A stretch of DNA of 64,000 bases from Actinobaculum sp. 313 (GTDB lineage Bacteria > Actinomycetota > Actinomycetes > Actinomycetales > Actinomycetaceae), in assembly GCF_003073475.1 (NCBI RefSeq), contig NZ_CP029033.1:2480001-2544000 (forward strand), written 5' to 3'. Below the pieces are notes generated by a model, which was given only the letters and a program-made list of their open reading frames with translations, did not search any database and had not been told where the DNA came from. How positions within the stretch are numbered: the first letter of the stretch is position 1; the number at the start of each line of letters is the position of its first letter. The translations under genes were made by a program, and so were the position numbers. Shown here in pieces: positions 1 to 9,026 of the stretch.

Positions 1-172
1 AGAGGTATCCCGTAGTCCACGTTCCTTCCGCGGGACCACTGCTCAGCCGTACGCTCGGCACCACCGCTGGGCACTCCCCCGAGGCCCGGCACTCCAGAGA
101 CTACCGGCCACCGACTTGCCCACATATCCAGACATCGCGAATCACCACAACCAGCAAGAAACGAGACCAGTA

Positions 173-583
173 ATGGCAGACCTCGAACTCGACCCCGAAA
201 AACTCACCGACACCATGGACTGGCTCGACGGTGTCGTCCACGAATTCAACGACCTACGCGCATCTTACGAGAAATCACAAGCTGAGGATTGGACCGAGAA
301 CGAGGTCATCGCCTTCTACCCGCCAAATTACGGCGAGACTAACGGCGAGACCGCCACGGCCATCCGCGACACCGAACGTGACCTGACCAACGCACTCGAC
401 GCTCTCCACATCGCCGTCAACGCACTCAACGCCATCGACGAGGACACCGCCACCACCCTCAACCTCACCCCCGAAGCACTCCAAGCCTACCTCGACGAAT
501 GCCTCACCCGAATGGAACAAGGCGTCCGAGCAGGCGGAACCTACACCCCCATCCCAGACATCACCAACTACACCGACGACTAA
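173..583 (+). CDS. EspC/WXG-like small helical protein, hypothetical
   Basis: A 136-residue acidic protein of unknown function. It begins with a short beta-like stretch (MADLELDPEKL) followed by long amphipathic helices, the general layout of EspC/WXG100-type partners of type VII secretion, and it resembles the start of the 11939 protein in style (DIRLDVDQM). No catalytic motif is visible. The ATG at 173 is preferred over a TTG at 116 because it starts the structured part, although its ribosome site (CGAGA) is weak. The frame is open to the left edge of the window, so a longer protein cannot be excluded. The link to secretion is inference from shape only. Confidence 0.6.
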   Translation: MADLELDPEKLTDTMDWLDGVVHEFNDLRASYEKSQAEDWTENEVIAFYPPNYGETNGETATAIRDTERDLTNALDALHIAVNALNAIDEDTATTLNLTPEALQAYLDECLTRMEQGVRAGGTYTPIPDITNYTDD

Positions 584-646
584 ACAACCACACAAGGCCG
601 AAAACAACTCACCCAAAACCAAAACCAGGGCCACTATCCTGGGGCC

Positions 647-1174
647 ATGGCAAAGAAACGTCGTGGATCGCAAAACGGGAGCATGGCAACAGGAACCGCA
701 GCGCTGGAACTGCTCAGGGTCACCGGCACTCCGCATGAGACGATCACTGTCCAGCATTCCCTGCACCAGAAAGCAGGCTATGCCTTGGACACCGCTCAAG
801 TCCTCGGTGAAGACCCGGCGTGCATCTTCAAAACTCTCATGGCACAGGTCGATGGCAATCCGGTTTGCGCCGTCGTCCCCGCAAATGCAACCCTCAACCT
901 CAAGTCACTTGCCAAGGCAGCCTCCGGAAAGCACGCGGCCATGCTGGAATCAGCAAAGGCTGAACGTCTCACCGGATACGTCACCGGTGGCATCTCGCCT
1001 CTTGGTCAAAAGACCTCATCGCCGGTATACATTGACGTTTCTGCACGGGAGCTCCCCCACATGTATGTCTCCGGCGGGAAACGCTCCCTCTCAGTGCGCC
1101 TTGCGCCCACCGATTTGGCGACACTCACTCACGCGACGTTCGCCGAGATTGCCGATCAATCACGCCATTTCTAG
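647..1174 (+). CDS. ybaK: YbaK/EbsC-family aminoacyl-tRNA deacylase (Cys-tRNA(Pro) deacylase)
   Basis: A 175-residue cytoplasmic trans-editing enzyme that hydrolyses mischarged Cys-tRNA(Pro). It has the YbaK fold signatures: ALELLRVTGTPHETI at the N terminus, the catalytic-region lysine in ACIFKTLMAQVDG, the hydrophobic CAVVPAN strand, and the late GYVTGGISPLGQK glycine-rich loop that lines the pocket. Length matches the family (about 155-165) plus a basic 12-residue N-terminal extension; an ATG at 683 (MATGTAALE) is an alternative start that would remove this extension. It stands alone, transcribed rightward, with no obvious operon partner. Family assignment is confident; substrate preference (Cys versus other amino acids) is by family analogy. 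Confidence 0.92.
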   Translation: MAKKRRGSQNGSMATGTAALELLRVTGTPHETITVQHSLHQKAGYALDTAQVLGEDPACIFKTLMAQVDGNPVCAVVPANATLNLKSLAKAASGKHAAMLESAKAERLTGYVTGGISPLGQKTSSPVYIDVSARELPHMYVSGGKRSLSVRLAPTDLATLTHATFAEIADQSRHF

Positions 1175-1543
1175 CAGCGTTTGCCCTTCTGCCGACTTGC
1201 TTTACCGACGAGCGCCGAATGCTGGCCTGTTCTGCTGCCTGCCTTGCTTTGTTCTCCTGCCTACATGGAGACCTCCACCCCCAAAGATACAGCGTTTGCT
1301 CTTCTTTCGGCGCCGCTTCGAGTCCCCTCCCACTCCTCTCATCTTCCACTCCTCTCCTCGTGCAGCACAGCCCACACGACGGACCAGCGGCCGTACACAC
1401 GCCGCCCAACACTCACAGCCGCGACGATCTCAATACCTCCGCCGACACCCACCGCCCCACGTTCCCATTACCGCCGAATTCGGCTATCTTTAATGTCAAG
1501 CTAGTCAACCGACTGGCGGTAGGCCGAGAGAAGGAGGTCGTTT
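1175..1543. other. Intergenic gap, C/T-rich
   Basis: 369 bases of pyrimidine-rich DNA on the plus strand with no convincing gene on either strand. The right end turns AT-rich (CTATCTTTAATGTC near 1482-1498) and probably carries the promoter of the small gene at 1544, but no clear -35/-10 pair can be fixed by eye. Confidence 0.5.
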
Positions 1544-1723
1544 ATGGACATATTAGACAAGGCCAAGGGTGTTCTGAAGAGCGAGCAGGTGGAGGAAAAG
1601 AGCGACCAAATTCTTGATAAGGCCGAAGCCCTTGCTTCGAGCAAGCTCGGTAAGGATAAAGCTGACACCGTCAAGAAGGTTCGCAACGCCATCGACGAAA
1701 AGATTGGCAACGAGGGCAACTAG
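1544..1723 (+). CDS. MT0933/Rv0909-like antitoxin family small protein
   Basis: A 59-residue, highly charged, helical protein with a near-perfect Shine-Dalgarno (AAGGAGG, 1531-1537) seven bases before the ATG. The pattern MDILDKAKGVLKSEQVEE, then DKAEALASSKLGKDKADTV, then a GN-rich end matches the actinobacterial MT0933-like antitoxin family (Rv0909 type), made of repeated amphipathic D-K-A helices. In Mycobacterium such proteins sit beside a Rv0910-type START-fold toxin; no such partner is next to this gene, so it may be an orphan or serve another function. A strong hairpin follows 38 bases downstream. The gene is too short for most automatic callers. Confidence 0.8.
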   Translation: MDILDKAKGVLKSEQVEEKSDQILDKAEALASSKLGKDKADTVKKVRNAIDEKIGNEGN

Positions 1724-1761
1724 CCCCGCCTGCCTGTATCGCCAAGGTCATCCCTTGGCCG

Positions 1762-1793
1762 GAGGGTGCCGATTGGAGACAGTCGGCACCCTC
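1762..1793 (+). terminator. Hairpin terminator after the 59-aa gene
   Basis: GAGGGTGCCGA (1762-1772) pairs perfectly with TCGGCACCCTC (1783-1793) around a 10-base loop. There is no long T tract, but the 11-bp GC-rich stem lies directly after the small gene and between convergent transcription units, so it probably ends both. Confidence 0.75.
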
Positions 1794-1841
1794 TCTCGTC
1801 GCAGCGCAGCGGTCGCGTTCGCTGCGCTAGAGTGGTCGCGT

Positions 1842-2045
1842 TCATCGCACCGCAATAATCACGGCAACCACAACCGCGACCAGCACAATACCAGCGAGGA
1901 CCGGCATGATTCGCCGCTTGCGTGGCGGGAAATAGTCCGCCCCGGGCACATATCCACCGAAGTCATAGCCGCCCGAATGCTGACGTGCGGAAGTCTCACC
2001 AGTGGTCTCGTCGTCGTGCTGCCCTGTTCCCGGTTCTGCTCTCAC
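1842..2045 (-). CDS. Small C-tail-anchored membrane protein, hypothetical
   Basis: A 67-residue protein starting at GTG (2045) with an AGGGAG ribosome site about eight bases upstream. Residues 1-40 are hydrophilic and Gly/Thr/Tyr-rich (HSGGYDFGGYVPGADYF), followed by a basic stop (PPRKRR) and one C-terminal membrane helix (MPVLAGIVLVAVVVAVIIAV). This topology predicts an anchored protein whose short soluble part may be cytoplasmic. No family is recognised. It is transcribed leftward downstream of gluQ and may share its transcript. Confidence 0.6.
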   Translation of the reverse strand: MRAEPGTGQHDDETTGETSARQHSGGYDFGGYVPGADYFPPRKRRIMPVLAGIVLVAVVVAVIIAVR

Positions 2046-2245
2046 TGGTTACACTCCCTTCACTGAACGGCGGCACCGCACGTGCCAGCGGCTCCAAGCG
2101 AACCTCACCTGCATGACCGCCCTACCTGCAGTAACACCGTTTTACCACAGGTAAAGTACCCGCTTGTGCTTTACCGGCAATCTCCTAATTTGACGCGTCA
2201 GGCGACATGATGCCGACACCTCACATAGAAGACACTCCAACGCAC

Positions 2246-3244
2246 TTAACGCGTTCTTCCACTGCTCTGTATGAGGTTACTCTGCGGCCCCTCCTCCAAC
2301 ACTACCGGATCCAGCAACCAGGGTTCGACCCGCAACCCTCCCGGTACGGCCTTCTCATCCGGTACCAAATTCTCACAGAACTCCTCTGCGCTGCGCACAC
2401 CGAGCATCCCCAACGACTGAGCCAACAGTTGTATGACGTCTGCCGGAGCCCATCCGAAGCCCGCTAACTGCCTCAGAGTCACCGCTCCGTCACGTTTCGC
2501 CAACCGTACACCGTCAGCGTTGTATACCATCGGCACGTGCACATATTCGGGTGTCGGCAAATCAAGAAGTCGTTGCAGATACACTTGCCGCGGTGTCGAT
2601 GCCAATAGATCATCGCCGCGAACAATCTGCGTGATCCCATCGGCACCGTCGTCGAGCACCGAAACAAAGTTGTAACTATACACACCGTCGCCCCGACGGA
2701 TCACGAGATCGTCAACTGCTCCCGTATAGTCGCCGACGACGGCGTCATGCACAGTCAGGGCACTCACATCACAGCGCAGTCGCATAGCCGGGCCGCGTTG
2801 CATTCCGGATAGCTTTGCGCGGCCCACCTCGCGCTCTGCGTCCGTCAGATTGCGACAGGTTCCCGGATAGGATCCCGGCGGGCGGTGCGGAGCGGAGGCA
2901 ACCTGCGCTAGCTCCTTACGGGTGCAATAACACTCGTACAGTAGGCCTGCATCGTCCAAGTCGCGATAGGCGGCCGTATATTCCGCTTGGCGTTGCGACT
3001 GGTAGATCACCGGACCGTCCCAGCCAATACCCAGATCCTCCAGATCGGCGAGCTGCCGGGCGGCGAATTCCGGGCGAGAACGTTCGTCGAGATCCTCCAT
3101 CCGCAGAAGGAACTGCCGCCCGGAACTCCGAGCACACGCCCATGCCAGAAGAGCGGTACGCAGGTTACCCAGATGAAAGTCGCCGGTGGGCGACGGCGCA
3201 AAACGCCCGGCCACGCTTAGTGCCCGCCCGATCCCGAGCGGCAC
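2246..3244 (-). CDS. gluQ: Glutamyl-Q tRNA(Asp) synthetase
   Basis: A 332-residue class I synthetase paralogue of the GluRS catalytic core. It attaches glutamate to queuosine in the anticodon of tRNA(Asp). It has the HIGH-like motif in APSPTGDFHLGNLRTALLAW, the KMSKS-like RLAKRDG near residue 250, and the zinc knot of GluQ enzymes seen as ECYC followed by YPGTC (Cys, Cys, Tyr, Cys, as in the E. coli enzyme). The anticodon-binding domain of true GluRS is missing, as expected, and the C-terminal about 30 residues are unconserved. Transcribed leftward with pepC upstream, but separated from it by 111 bases. Confidence 0.93.
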   Translation of the reverse strand: MPLGIGRALSVAGRFAPSPTGDFHLGNLRTALLAWACARSSGRQFLLRMEDLDERSRPEFAARQLADLEDLGIGWDGPVIYQSQRQAEYTAAYRDLDDAGLLYECYCTRKELAQVASAPHRPPGSYPGTCRNLTDAEREVGRAKLSGMQRGPAMRLRCDVSALTVHDAVVGDYTGAVDDLVIRRGDGVYSYNFVSVLDDGADGITQIVRGDDLLASTPRQVYLQRLLDLPTPEYVHVPMVYNADGVRLAKRDGAVTLRQLAGFGWAPADVIQLLAQSLGMLGVRSAEEFCENLVPDEKAVPGGLRVEPWLLDPVVLEEGPQSNLIQSSGRTR

Positions 3245-3355
3245 TTGCCCGGCCCACGCTGCCGCGAACCATCAACCGCGCCATGCTGCCACGCGCAGGC
3301 TGCGTGCATCGCACTCCACTCCCAGAGCAAGACCATGTCCGGTATGCGCACGCAC

Positions 3356-4678
3356 TCAGGCAAGCGACCCCATCGGATCCCACGCGGGCAGCATGATCGG
3401 CTCCTCGTCTAGAACCGCCAGTAACTCAGCGGAAAGCCGGGAGCGATGCACCGCAACCTCGAATACGTGTTGGTCAAACCAGGAGTCATTCATGGTGAAA
3501 AACCCCTTATCTGCAATATCCTTGCCCCACGAGTTCTCCACTCGCCACCGTCGCGGTTCGCCATTCACCAGGTCAACGCCGGTGAACACCATGGCATGGG
3601 TCATCATGGCCTCGCCGAATTCCAACTCTTCCGCTTTCGTCATCTCCAGGTCGATGCCATAGGTACCCTCGTAGTCGTACAGGTTGCCATCCCAGATGCC
3701 ACGCTCGCGGTCACACTGCTTCGAGGTATCACATCCCATCCACACCGGCTGACCATCCTGCAAGGTTGCAACTGTCGCAGAGCGGATAACCTCGACTGGC
3801 ACGTTCAGGTATGTCACTGGCCTCGCCCCCACCACGTTGCCGAGGCGATCAACCGTGAAGAGGCGGTTCATCGGAGAGGTCTCACGAGGATCATTGACTA
3901 AACAGACGTATTCATCCAAGTCCGGCACATACAACTGTGCAAACTCCTGTGGTGTCACTTCACCGTGGCGATGGAACTTGCCGTCCTTATCCTCCCACTG
4001 CCAGATGAACGACGTCGGCGGCGTCCCCAAGTGAATGGCAAGCACCCGGTACACCTGTTGCATAACTGAGGTCTTTACAGCATGTGCATCATTGCCGTCG
4101 GCCACGGCTTTCCGCACGTCACGCGCACCGCGCCGTAGCAACATCTCCAACGTTCGGTTCATGTTGTGCGTATTCGACGATGACTCGGTCTCCGGCATCG
4201 CATACTTTGGCACGACCCCGTACTTCTTCACCAATGCAACGAACATGTTCCACTGGCCTCCGTCGCCAATTGGATCCGACAGCAGGTAGTGAACGGTACG
4301 GTCGTCAATATCGCGATCCGCGAGCTCGATCATGGAGGTTAGGAAGTAGTTGGCCTTCTCCAGTTTGTCCCAGAAGTGCTGGTAGTTCTGGGAGAACTCG
4401 AAGGACTTCAGCCCGGTCGCCTCATTGACCGCCGGTTTGAAAGCATTCAGGCCGGAGAACAACCAGCAACGCCCGGATTTCTTTTGGTTGGTTGTTGCCC
4501 AGGTGTCCACCTTGACCGACATGGACGGATCGATTGATGTGACAATGCGACGGTCCATTGCGACCTTGGTGACCGGCGTTTCTGTGACAGCGTTTTGAAC
4601 AATACGTGCCGCGGTATCGGCATCAAATTCTTGGGCGAATGTGCTGAGCATGTCTGGGCTCAACGATTCATCTGTCAT
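3356..4678 (-). CDS. pepC: Aminopeptidase C (C1B family, bleomycin-hydrolase type)
   Basis: A 440-residue cytoplasmic cysteine aminopeptidase, full length for the family, that trims peptides from the N terminus as a hexameric self-compartmentalised barrel. The papain triad is complete: Cys in KKSGRCWLFSGLNAF, His in HAMVFTGVDLV and Asn in RVENSWG. The ATG at 4678 has an AAGGAGG ribosome site six bases upstream. It is common in lactic acid bacteria and bifidobacteria and found in some Actinomycetaceae. It is a single-gene unit; a hairpin at 4777-4804 lies just upstream of its promoter region. Confidence 0.95.
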   Translation of the reverse strand: MTDESLSPDMLSTFAQEFDADTAARIVQNAVTETPVTKVAMDRRIVTSIDPSMSVKVDTWATTNQKKSGRCWLFSGLNAFKPAVNEATGLKSFEFSQNYQHFWDKLEKANYFLTSMIELADRDIDDRTVHYLLSDPIGDGGQWNMFVALVKKYGVVPKYAMPETESSSNTHNMNRTLEMLLRRGARDVRKAVADGNDAHAVKTSVMQQVYRVLAIHLGTPPTSFIWQWEDKDGKFHRHGEVTPQEFAQLYVPDLDEYVCLVNDPRETSPMNRLFTVDRLGNVVGARPVTYLNVPVEVIRSATVATLQDGQPVWMGCDTSKQCDRERGIWDGNLYDYEGTYGIDLEMTKAEELEFGEAMMTHAMVFTGVDLVNGEPRRWRVENSWGKDIADKGFFTMNDSWFDQHVFEVAVHRSRLSAELLAVLDEEPIMLPAWDPMGSLA

Positions 4679-4776
4679 GTGTCCTCCTTTTCAACCTGTC
4701 CCATGCTACCCGGGCATCGGTGTGACGTGATACTCGGACGAGCACTCAGTCCAGGCAGCGCACATAACAGCACAGA

Positions 4777-4804
4777 GGTGCGGACCGGTCTCCCGATCCG
4801 CACC
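4777..4804 (-). terminator. Hairpin between the secreted nuclease gene and pepC
   Basis: GGTGCGGA (4777-4784) pairs with TCCGCACC (4797-4804) around a 12-base loop, about 65 bases beyond the stop codon of the nuclease gene. It has no T tract, so terminator function is inferred from place and stem strength only. Confidence 0.5.
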
Positions 4805-4870
4805 CCTTGAGTTACTGACCCATCGCCTCCCAAAAGCTACGACGAGCCTTCGATAACCGCGAGCCCGGCA

Positions 4871-7800
4871 CTACCGCCGATAGGCCGCGACGGAATCCGA
4901 ACCGTCACCGTCCCAGTCACCGGCTAGTAGGACATCGCGTGCGCTACCAAAAGCGAAGACAGCATCGGCGTTTCCACCGGTCAACGCATCCTTTCGCAAC
5001 ACCGTGTTGTTCCGAACAACGGAGATGCCATCCTTACCGTCGCCGTCAAAGTCGGCGACCAGCGGCGTATCGGTAGCCCGCCCGAACACGAACTCCGTGG
5101 TGGCGGCTCCACCGGCGAAGTCGTCACGCAGCAGATTAAGTGCACCACGCCGAACGCCAACGGTGTCAACGCCATCACCGTCCCAATCACCGACCATGCC
5201 GACGTCGCTGGCACGCCCGAAGCTCACGGTCCGAGCTGCCGCCCCACCCTGATCAGTTCCTGCGGCAAGGTAGAAGGTATTACCGCGCTTCACCGCGAGT
5301 TCATCCTTGCCATTGCCATCGAAATCACCGACTAGGGCCTGGTCACCGGCACGACCGTAGTTGATGGTCCATGTCTCCGAATCCGAACGGTTCGTTGCAT
5401 AGAAGATGTACTTGTTACCAGAACGTACGACCGGCGTATCGATGCCGTCACCATCCCAGTCGCCAACCAGCACTTCGTCGCCGGACTGCACCTTCATCCC
5501 CAACTCGGCCTTCGACGTCGCGAAATCGTTGCTGAAGTACAGGTTGCAGCTTCCGTTCGCGATGCACTCATCGGCAATGGGCTTCGCATCTGCATTCGGA
5601 TCTTCCGGTGTCGAGGTGATCTTCAGTCCCACCTTCACCGGATCGTGATCCGAAGAGCGATACGGAGATGCGTCGTAAAGCTGCTTCACGTTGTAGTTGT
5701 AGCGCGAGTACTCCAAGGCAATGGATTCCATCGCATTGATGTTCCACACATCGGCACCCGTCACCATTGCGAGGGCGGACTCGTTCGCCATCACGTGATC
5801 AAGCGAACCGACCAGGCCGCTGTACTGGTACGAGTAGTCGGTTACTCCCTGCGCGAGCGCAACATCCGTATATCCGGCTGCCTGTAGCGTCCGCATCGGG
5901 TCCTCCGCCGTGTAGGCATTGAAGTCGCCCACTAAGAAAACTGGGACATCCGTAAACTCGGAATCCACCCACTTGGCCAGTGCTTCGGCCTGCGACACAC
6001 GCAGTTTGTTGTTATTACCCTGGTATGTATCCGTGTCATTCGGGTAGTACGAAGAGAGTGATCCCTTGGATTTGAAATGGTTCACGACGACGACGAACTC
6101 CTCGCCGTATCCGTTGCCGTCCGCGTCCAGAGCCTGCCACCGCTGTGCCAAGGGCTCACGAGCCAGCCCTGTGAAAACGGCTTCACCCACCAACACCTGC
6201 GACTCACCGACCGGCTTGACCTGCGCCTTCTGGTAAATGAAGGCAAGGCGAATAACGTCCTCGTTCGCAGGCAGGTTCGCAGCCGACGGAACGTAGGCCC
6301 ACCGCTCATAACCCGCGTCTGCGTTCAACGCATCCACGAGCGCGGCAAGAGACTCGTCACGCTCATGACCGAAACGGGATGACGTTTCGATCTCTTCCAG
6401 AGATAGGACGGAGGAATCCAGCGAGTTGATCGCCGCGACAATCTTCTCCTGCTGACGCTCGAAATCTGCGGCCCGGTAGGCGCCACGCACATCGCAGTTA
6501 TTCGTGGTGATGAGGTTGCCCTCACGGTCTGCATATCCCTTGCAACCCGCCTCGTTCTCACCAAGGTCAGTGAAGTAGTTCAGCACGTTGAAGGATGACA
6601 GTGTGATGTCGCCTCCCACATCGGACGGCTTCTCCGTGCGGGTGTTGGAAAAACTCACGTAATCGCTGGAACGGTCACCGTCGACGCCGGTCACCGGGCC
6701 GGTTGGTTGCAGGTTCCATTGGAAACGGTAGTCCAGGATCATCGGCTGCTTGAGTGTCACGGCAGCACCCACCCGCATCGGCTCCTCCAAGGAGATGTAC
6801 GGAACGGGAATATCGGTACGTGCACTGTTGGAGCCGGTGTACTGCCAGGAGATACCGTCGTCGAGGGTGATTTTATTCGCCTCGTTCTCAGCGGTCAGGG
6901 CCGCGATTTCATCCGGATTTTCGCTCGGGTTGTACTTATCGGAAGGCTGACGCAACGGTTCCGTACCGAAGGCAAGACCAATCTGACCGTAACGATTAGT
7001 GGAATAGTTGTCGGTAACAGTCAGCGGGCCCGCCACTTCCACCAGCATGCCTTCAAGCGCTTCCTTGCCCTGCTCATCGGCGGGGATGCGCTCAAGCGTT
7101 ACCGGCGTCGGCGCCTCGACCTGCTCGTCTACTTTGCTGTATGCGTTGACATTGATCTCGGTCAGTCCGTTGTACTCAGTGACCGAACCAGTCACCTCAA
7201 CGTAGTCGCCGATCTGCACTGCGGTCGCGAATGCGGAACCGTAGGCGAAGACGCCGTCCGAGATACCGTCGTCGTTGGTACCTCCGGTTCCGGGGGTCTG
7301 AATATAAGCGCCGTTGAAACCACCGGTCGGGTACACCGCGGTGACAACGCCGCGGGTCGTGACGGTCTTACCGACCAAGGGCGACTGTGCTCCCGAACCT
7401 TGAATATCGGCGATTGGGGTGATCTCGCTGGCCGGATCCGTTGTCGGATCGGTGCTCGGCTCGTCCGTCGGCTCTGTACTCGGGCCTTCGCCCGCCGCGT
7501 TCTGCGGACTGGGCGAGACCATGGAGAAGTCATTCAGATTCGAGTCTGTATCGACGCCGGTCTCGTTGCGTTGCCAGGCCAGCGGGGTGGTGTTACTGCC
7601 AGTGCTCGTAGCTGCGGCACCTTCGAACAACGGCGAGGTACCCCAACCAACAAAGTCGACCACACCCTCCTGTCCGGCAACGTTTCCGGTCACGGTGATG
7701 GAGGCAGTCGACTGCAGAAGGCCGAGCCCACCAGCGGTGCCACCGGGCTGAACATTGGTCGCCTGCAGATCAGGTGTGGGCAGCTCCCCACCGGTGTTTC

Positions 7801-8122
7801 CGTTCGAACCGAGTTGAATGAGGAAGTAGCCCTGCGGAGCGACCGTGCCCGCCAGGTCCACTGAACTGCCGGCCTTGCCCGCCGTTGAGAATTGCTGCAG
7901 TTTAAGACCCGCCAGATCGATCTCGGCATCCGTCGGGTTGTACAGTTCAACGAACTTGTTCTTGTAAACGGCGTTGGCGCTGCCACCGCGCGCGTACACC
8001 TCGTTGATGACGATGGCATCGCCAGCGGGGGTCGCGCTTGCGGGCACGGTTACCAGCGGTACGGCAACCATTGCTCCCGCCACTGCGAGCACCGCCGCGC
8101 GGCTCAGTCTTTTGAGTCTCAC
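4871..8122 (-). CDS. Secreted ExeM/NucH-type nuclease with lamin-tail and FG-GAP-like repeats
   Basis: A 1083-residue exported protein. The GTG at 8122 is chosen over an ATG at 8212 because it has an AGAAGGGA ribosome site and opens a clean signal peptide (VRLKRLSRAAVLAVAGAMV, cleavage near ASA-TPA). Domains in order: lamin-tail domain (about 35-165), Pro/Thr/Glu linker, OB-like ExeM domain (about 235-490), endonuclease/exonuclease/phosphatase domain (about 510-860) with SSFNVLNYF, SLEEIE, GDFNAY and SSDHDPV catalytic motifs, and a C-terminal block of five about 40-residue repeats, each carrying a DGDG/DGNG calcium-type loop. It should degrade extracellular DNA, for nutrition or to escape DNA traps. 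There is no LPxTG; the repeats may bind the surface. Confidence 0.9.
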   Translation of the reverse strand: MRLKRLSRAAVLAVAGAMVAVPLVTVPASATPAGDAIVINEVYARGGSANAVYKNKFVELYNPTDAEIDLAGLKLQQFSTAGKAGSSVDLAGTVAPQGYFLIQLGSNGNTGGELPTPDLQATNVQPGGTAGGLGLLQSTASITVTGNVAGQEGVVDFVGWGTSPLFEGAAATSTGSNTTPLAWQRNETGVDTDSNLNDFSMVSPSPQNAAGEGPSTEPTDEPSTDPTTDPASEITPIADIQGSGAQSPLVGKTVTTRGVVTAVYPTGGFNGAYIQTPGTGGTNDDGISDGVFAYGSAFATAVQIGDYVEVTGSVTEYNGLTEINVNAYSKVDEQVEAPTPVTLERIPADEQGKEALEGMLVEVAGPLTVTDNYSTNRYGQIGLAFGTEPLRQPSDKYNPSENPDEIAALTAENEANKITLDDGISWQYTGSNSARTDIPVPYISLEEPMRVGAAVTLKQPMILDYRFQWNLQPTGPVTGVDGDRSSDYVSFSNTRTEKPSDVGGDITLSSFNVLNYFTDLGENEAGCKGYADREGNLITTNNCDVRGAYRAADFERQQEKIVAAINSLDSSVLSLEEIETSSRFGHERDESLAALVDALNADAGYERWAYVPSAANLPANEDVIRLAFIYQKAQVKPVGESQVLVGEAVFTGLAREPLAQRWQALDADGNGYGEEFVVVVNHFKSKGSLSSYYPNDTDTYQGNNNKLRVSQAEALAKWVDSEFTDVPVFLVGDFNAYTAEDPMRTLQAAGYTDVALAQGVTDYSYQYSGLVGSLDHVMANESALAMVTGADVWNINAMESIALEYSRYNYNVKQLYDASPYRSSDHDPVKVGLKITSTPEDPNADAKPIADECIANGSCNLYFSNDFATSKAELGMKVQSGDEVLVGDWDGDGIDTPVVRSGNKYIFYATNRSDSETWTINYGRAGDQALVGDFDGNGKDELAVKRGNTFYLAAGTDQGGAAARTVSFGRASDVGMVGDWDGDGVDTVGVRRGALNLLRDDFAGGAATTEFVFGRATDTPLVADFDGDGKDGISVVRNNTVLRKDALTGGNADAVFAFGSARDVLLAGDWDGDGSDSVAAYRR

Positions 8123-8302
8123 GTGTGTGTCCCTTCTTTCAATCCGTCTGCGTGTGACGGCTACCAGTAGCACTACATTACGGGTATCAGTGACAAAAGG
8201 CACACAGAACACGGAAATTACTTTCCTAGATCCGTGGCGCGCCGCAGAAAACTCCTGGTCATAGAGCAGAAGGAGAATCGGGCCGTTCCGGCTTTTCTCT
8301 CC

Positions 8303-8902
8303 TTACTTGTGTTCCCTGGCACCGGCGAGCCCTCTATCGATGACCTGCTGCACAAGATCTCCATAAAGAACAACGACTCTCTGCGGGGACAGAGCCACCG
8401 CATGCTCAAGGCGTGCCACATAGCGCAGCAAAACCAGCCCGGCGATAATCGACTCGATCTGTGCCACACACTCCCTGCGAATCGTGGTGTGGCTGGGCAG
8501 AATTCTCTCCGCCACTTCCTCCAACCGACGTGACACCGCCACCATGTAGAGTTGCGCGACTTCTATTCCGGACACGAGTGTGGAGAGTATCTGCTGTCCG
8601 ATGTCACCTTCATACACCGCAATGAGAAAAGTGACGAGACGCCGCCCGATTTGCCTGGGACCACCGGCCAAAATGAAGGCGGCCATCGCATCGGTGTCCA
8701 TATCGAAGCCCATCGCATCGAAGAACAACTGCGTCTTGGAGCCGAAATAGTGGTGTATCAGGGCAGGATCTACTCCTGCTTCCCGGGCCACGGCCCGCAT
8801 TGACGTTTCGATGTAGCCGCGCTCCATGAACAACCGGTGCGCCGCCGTTGCGATTACACCGCGCGTATCCGGCGATCCAGGCCTTCGTCCACGCCGAGTC
8901 AT
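8303..8902 (-). CDS. TetR-family transcriptional regulator
   Basis: A 199-residue regulator. The N-terminal helix-turn-helix is typical (TSMRAVAREAGVDPALIHHYFGSKTQLF), preceded by a basic arm (MTRRGRRPGSPD); residues 60-199 form the ligand-binding helical domain. It lies downstream of the ABC permease on the same strand, separated by 124 bases, and probably controls that efflux pair or itself in response to a toxic compound. The ligand is unknown. Confidence 0.9.
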   Translation of the reverse strand: MTRRGRRPGSPDTRGVIATAAHRLFMERGYIETSMRAVAREAGVDPALIHHYFGSKTQLFFDAMGFDMDTDAMAAFILAGGPRQIGRRLVTFLIAVYEGDIGQQILSTLVSGIEVAQLYMVAVSRRLEEVAERILPSHTTIRRECVAQIESIIAGLVLLRYVARLEHAVALSPQRVVVLYGDLVQQVIDRGLAGAREHK

Positions 8903-9026
8903 AGTGCCAACCTACTGCGTCTTCTTACAAAGTCCTAGTGTGAATCTGCCGCATCCACTCATCGAGTCCGGCTTGCGCCGCAGCCGCCACGGGGGCCGAC
9001 GGCTGCGAATCTACCGTGTCCACCAC

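Noticed and set aside
663-1493. Plus-strand frame of 276 codons over ybaK
   Set aside because: Out-of-frame reading of the ybaK gene followed by pyrimidine-rich spacer; no homology.
6707-7864. Long plus-strand open frame of 385 codons
   Set aside because: Fully antisense to the secreted nuclease gene, no family motifs, and the composition follows the opposite strand's codon pattern.
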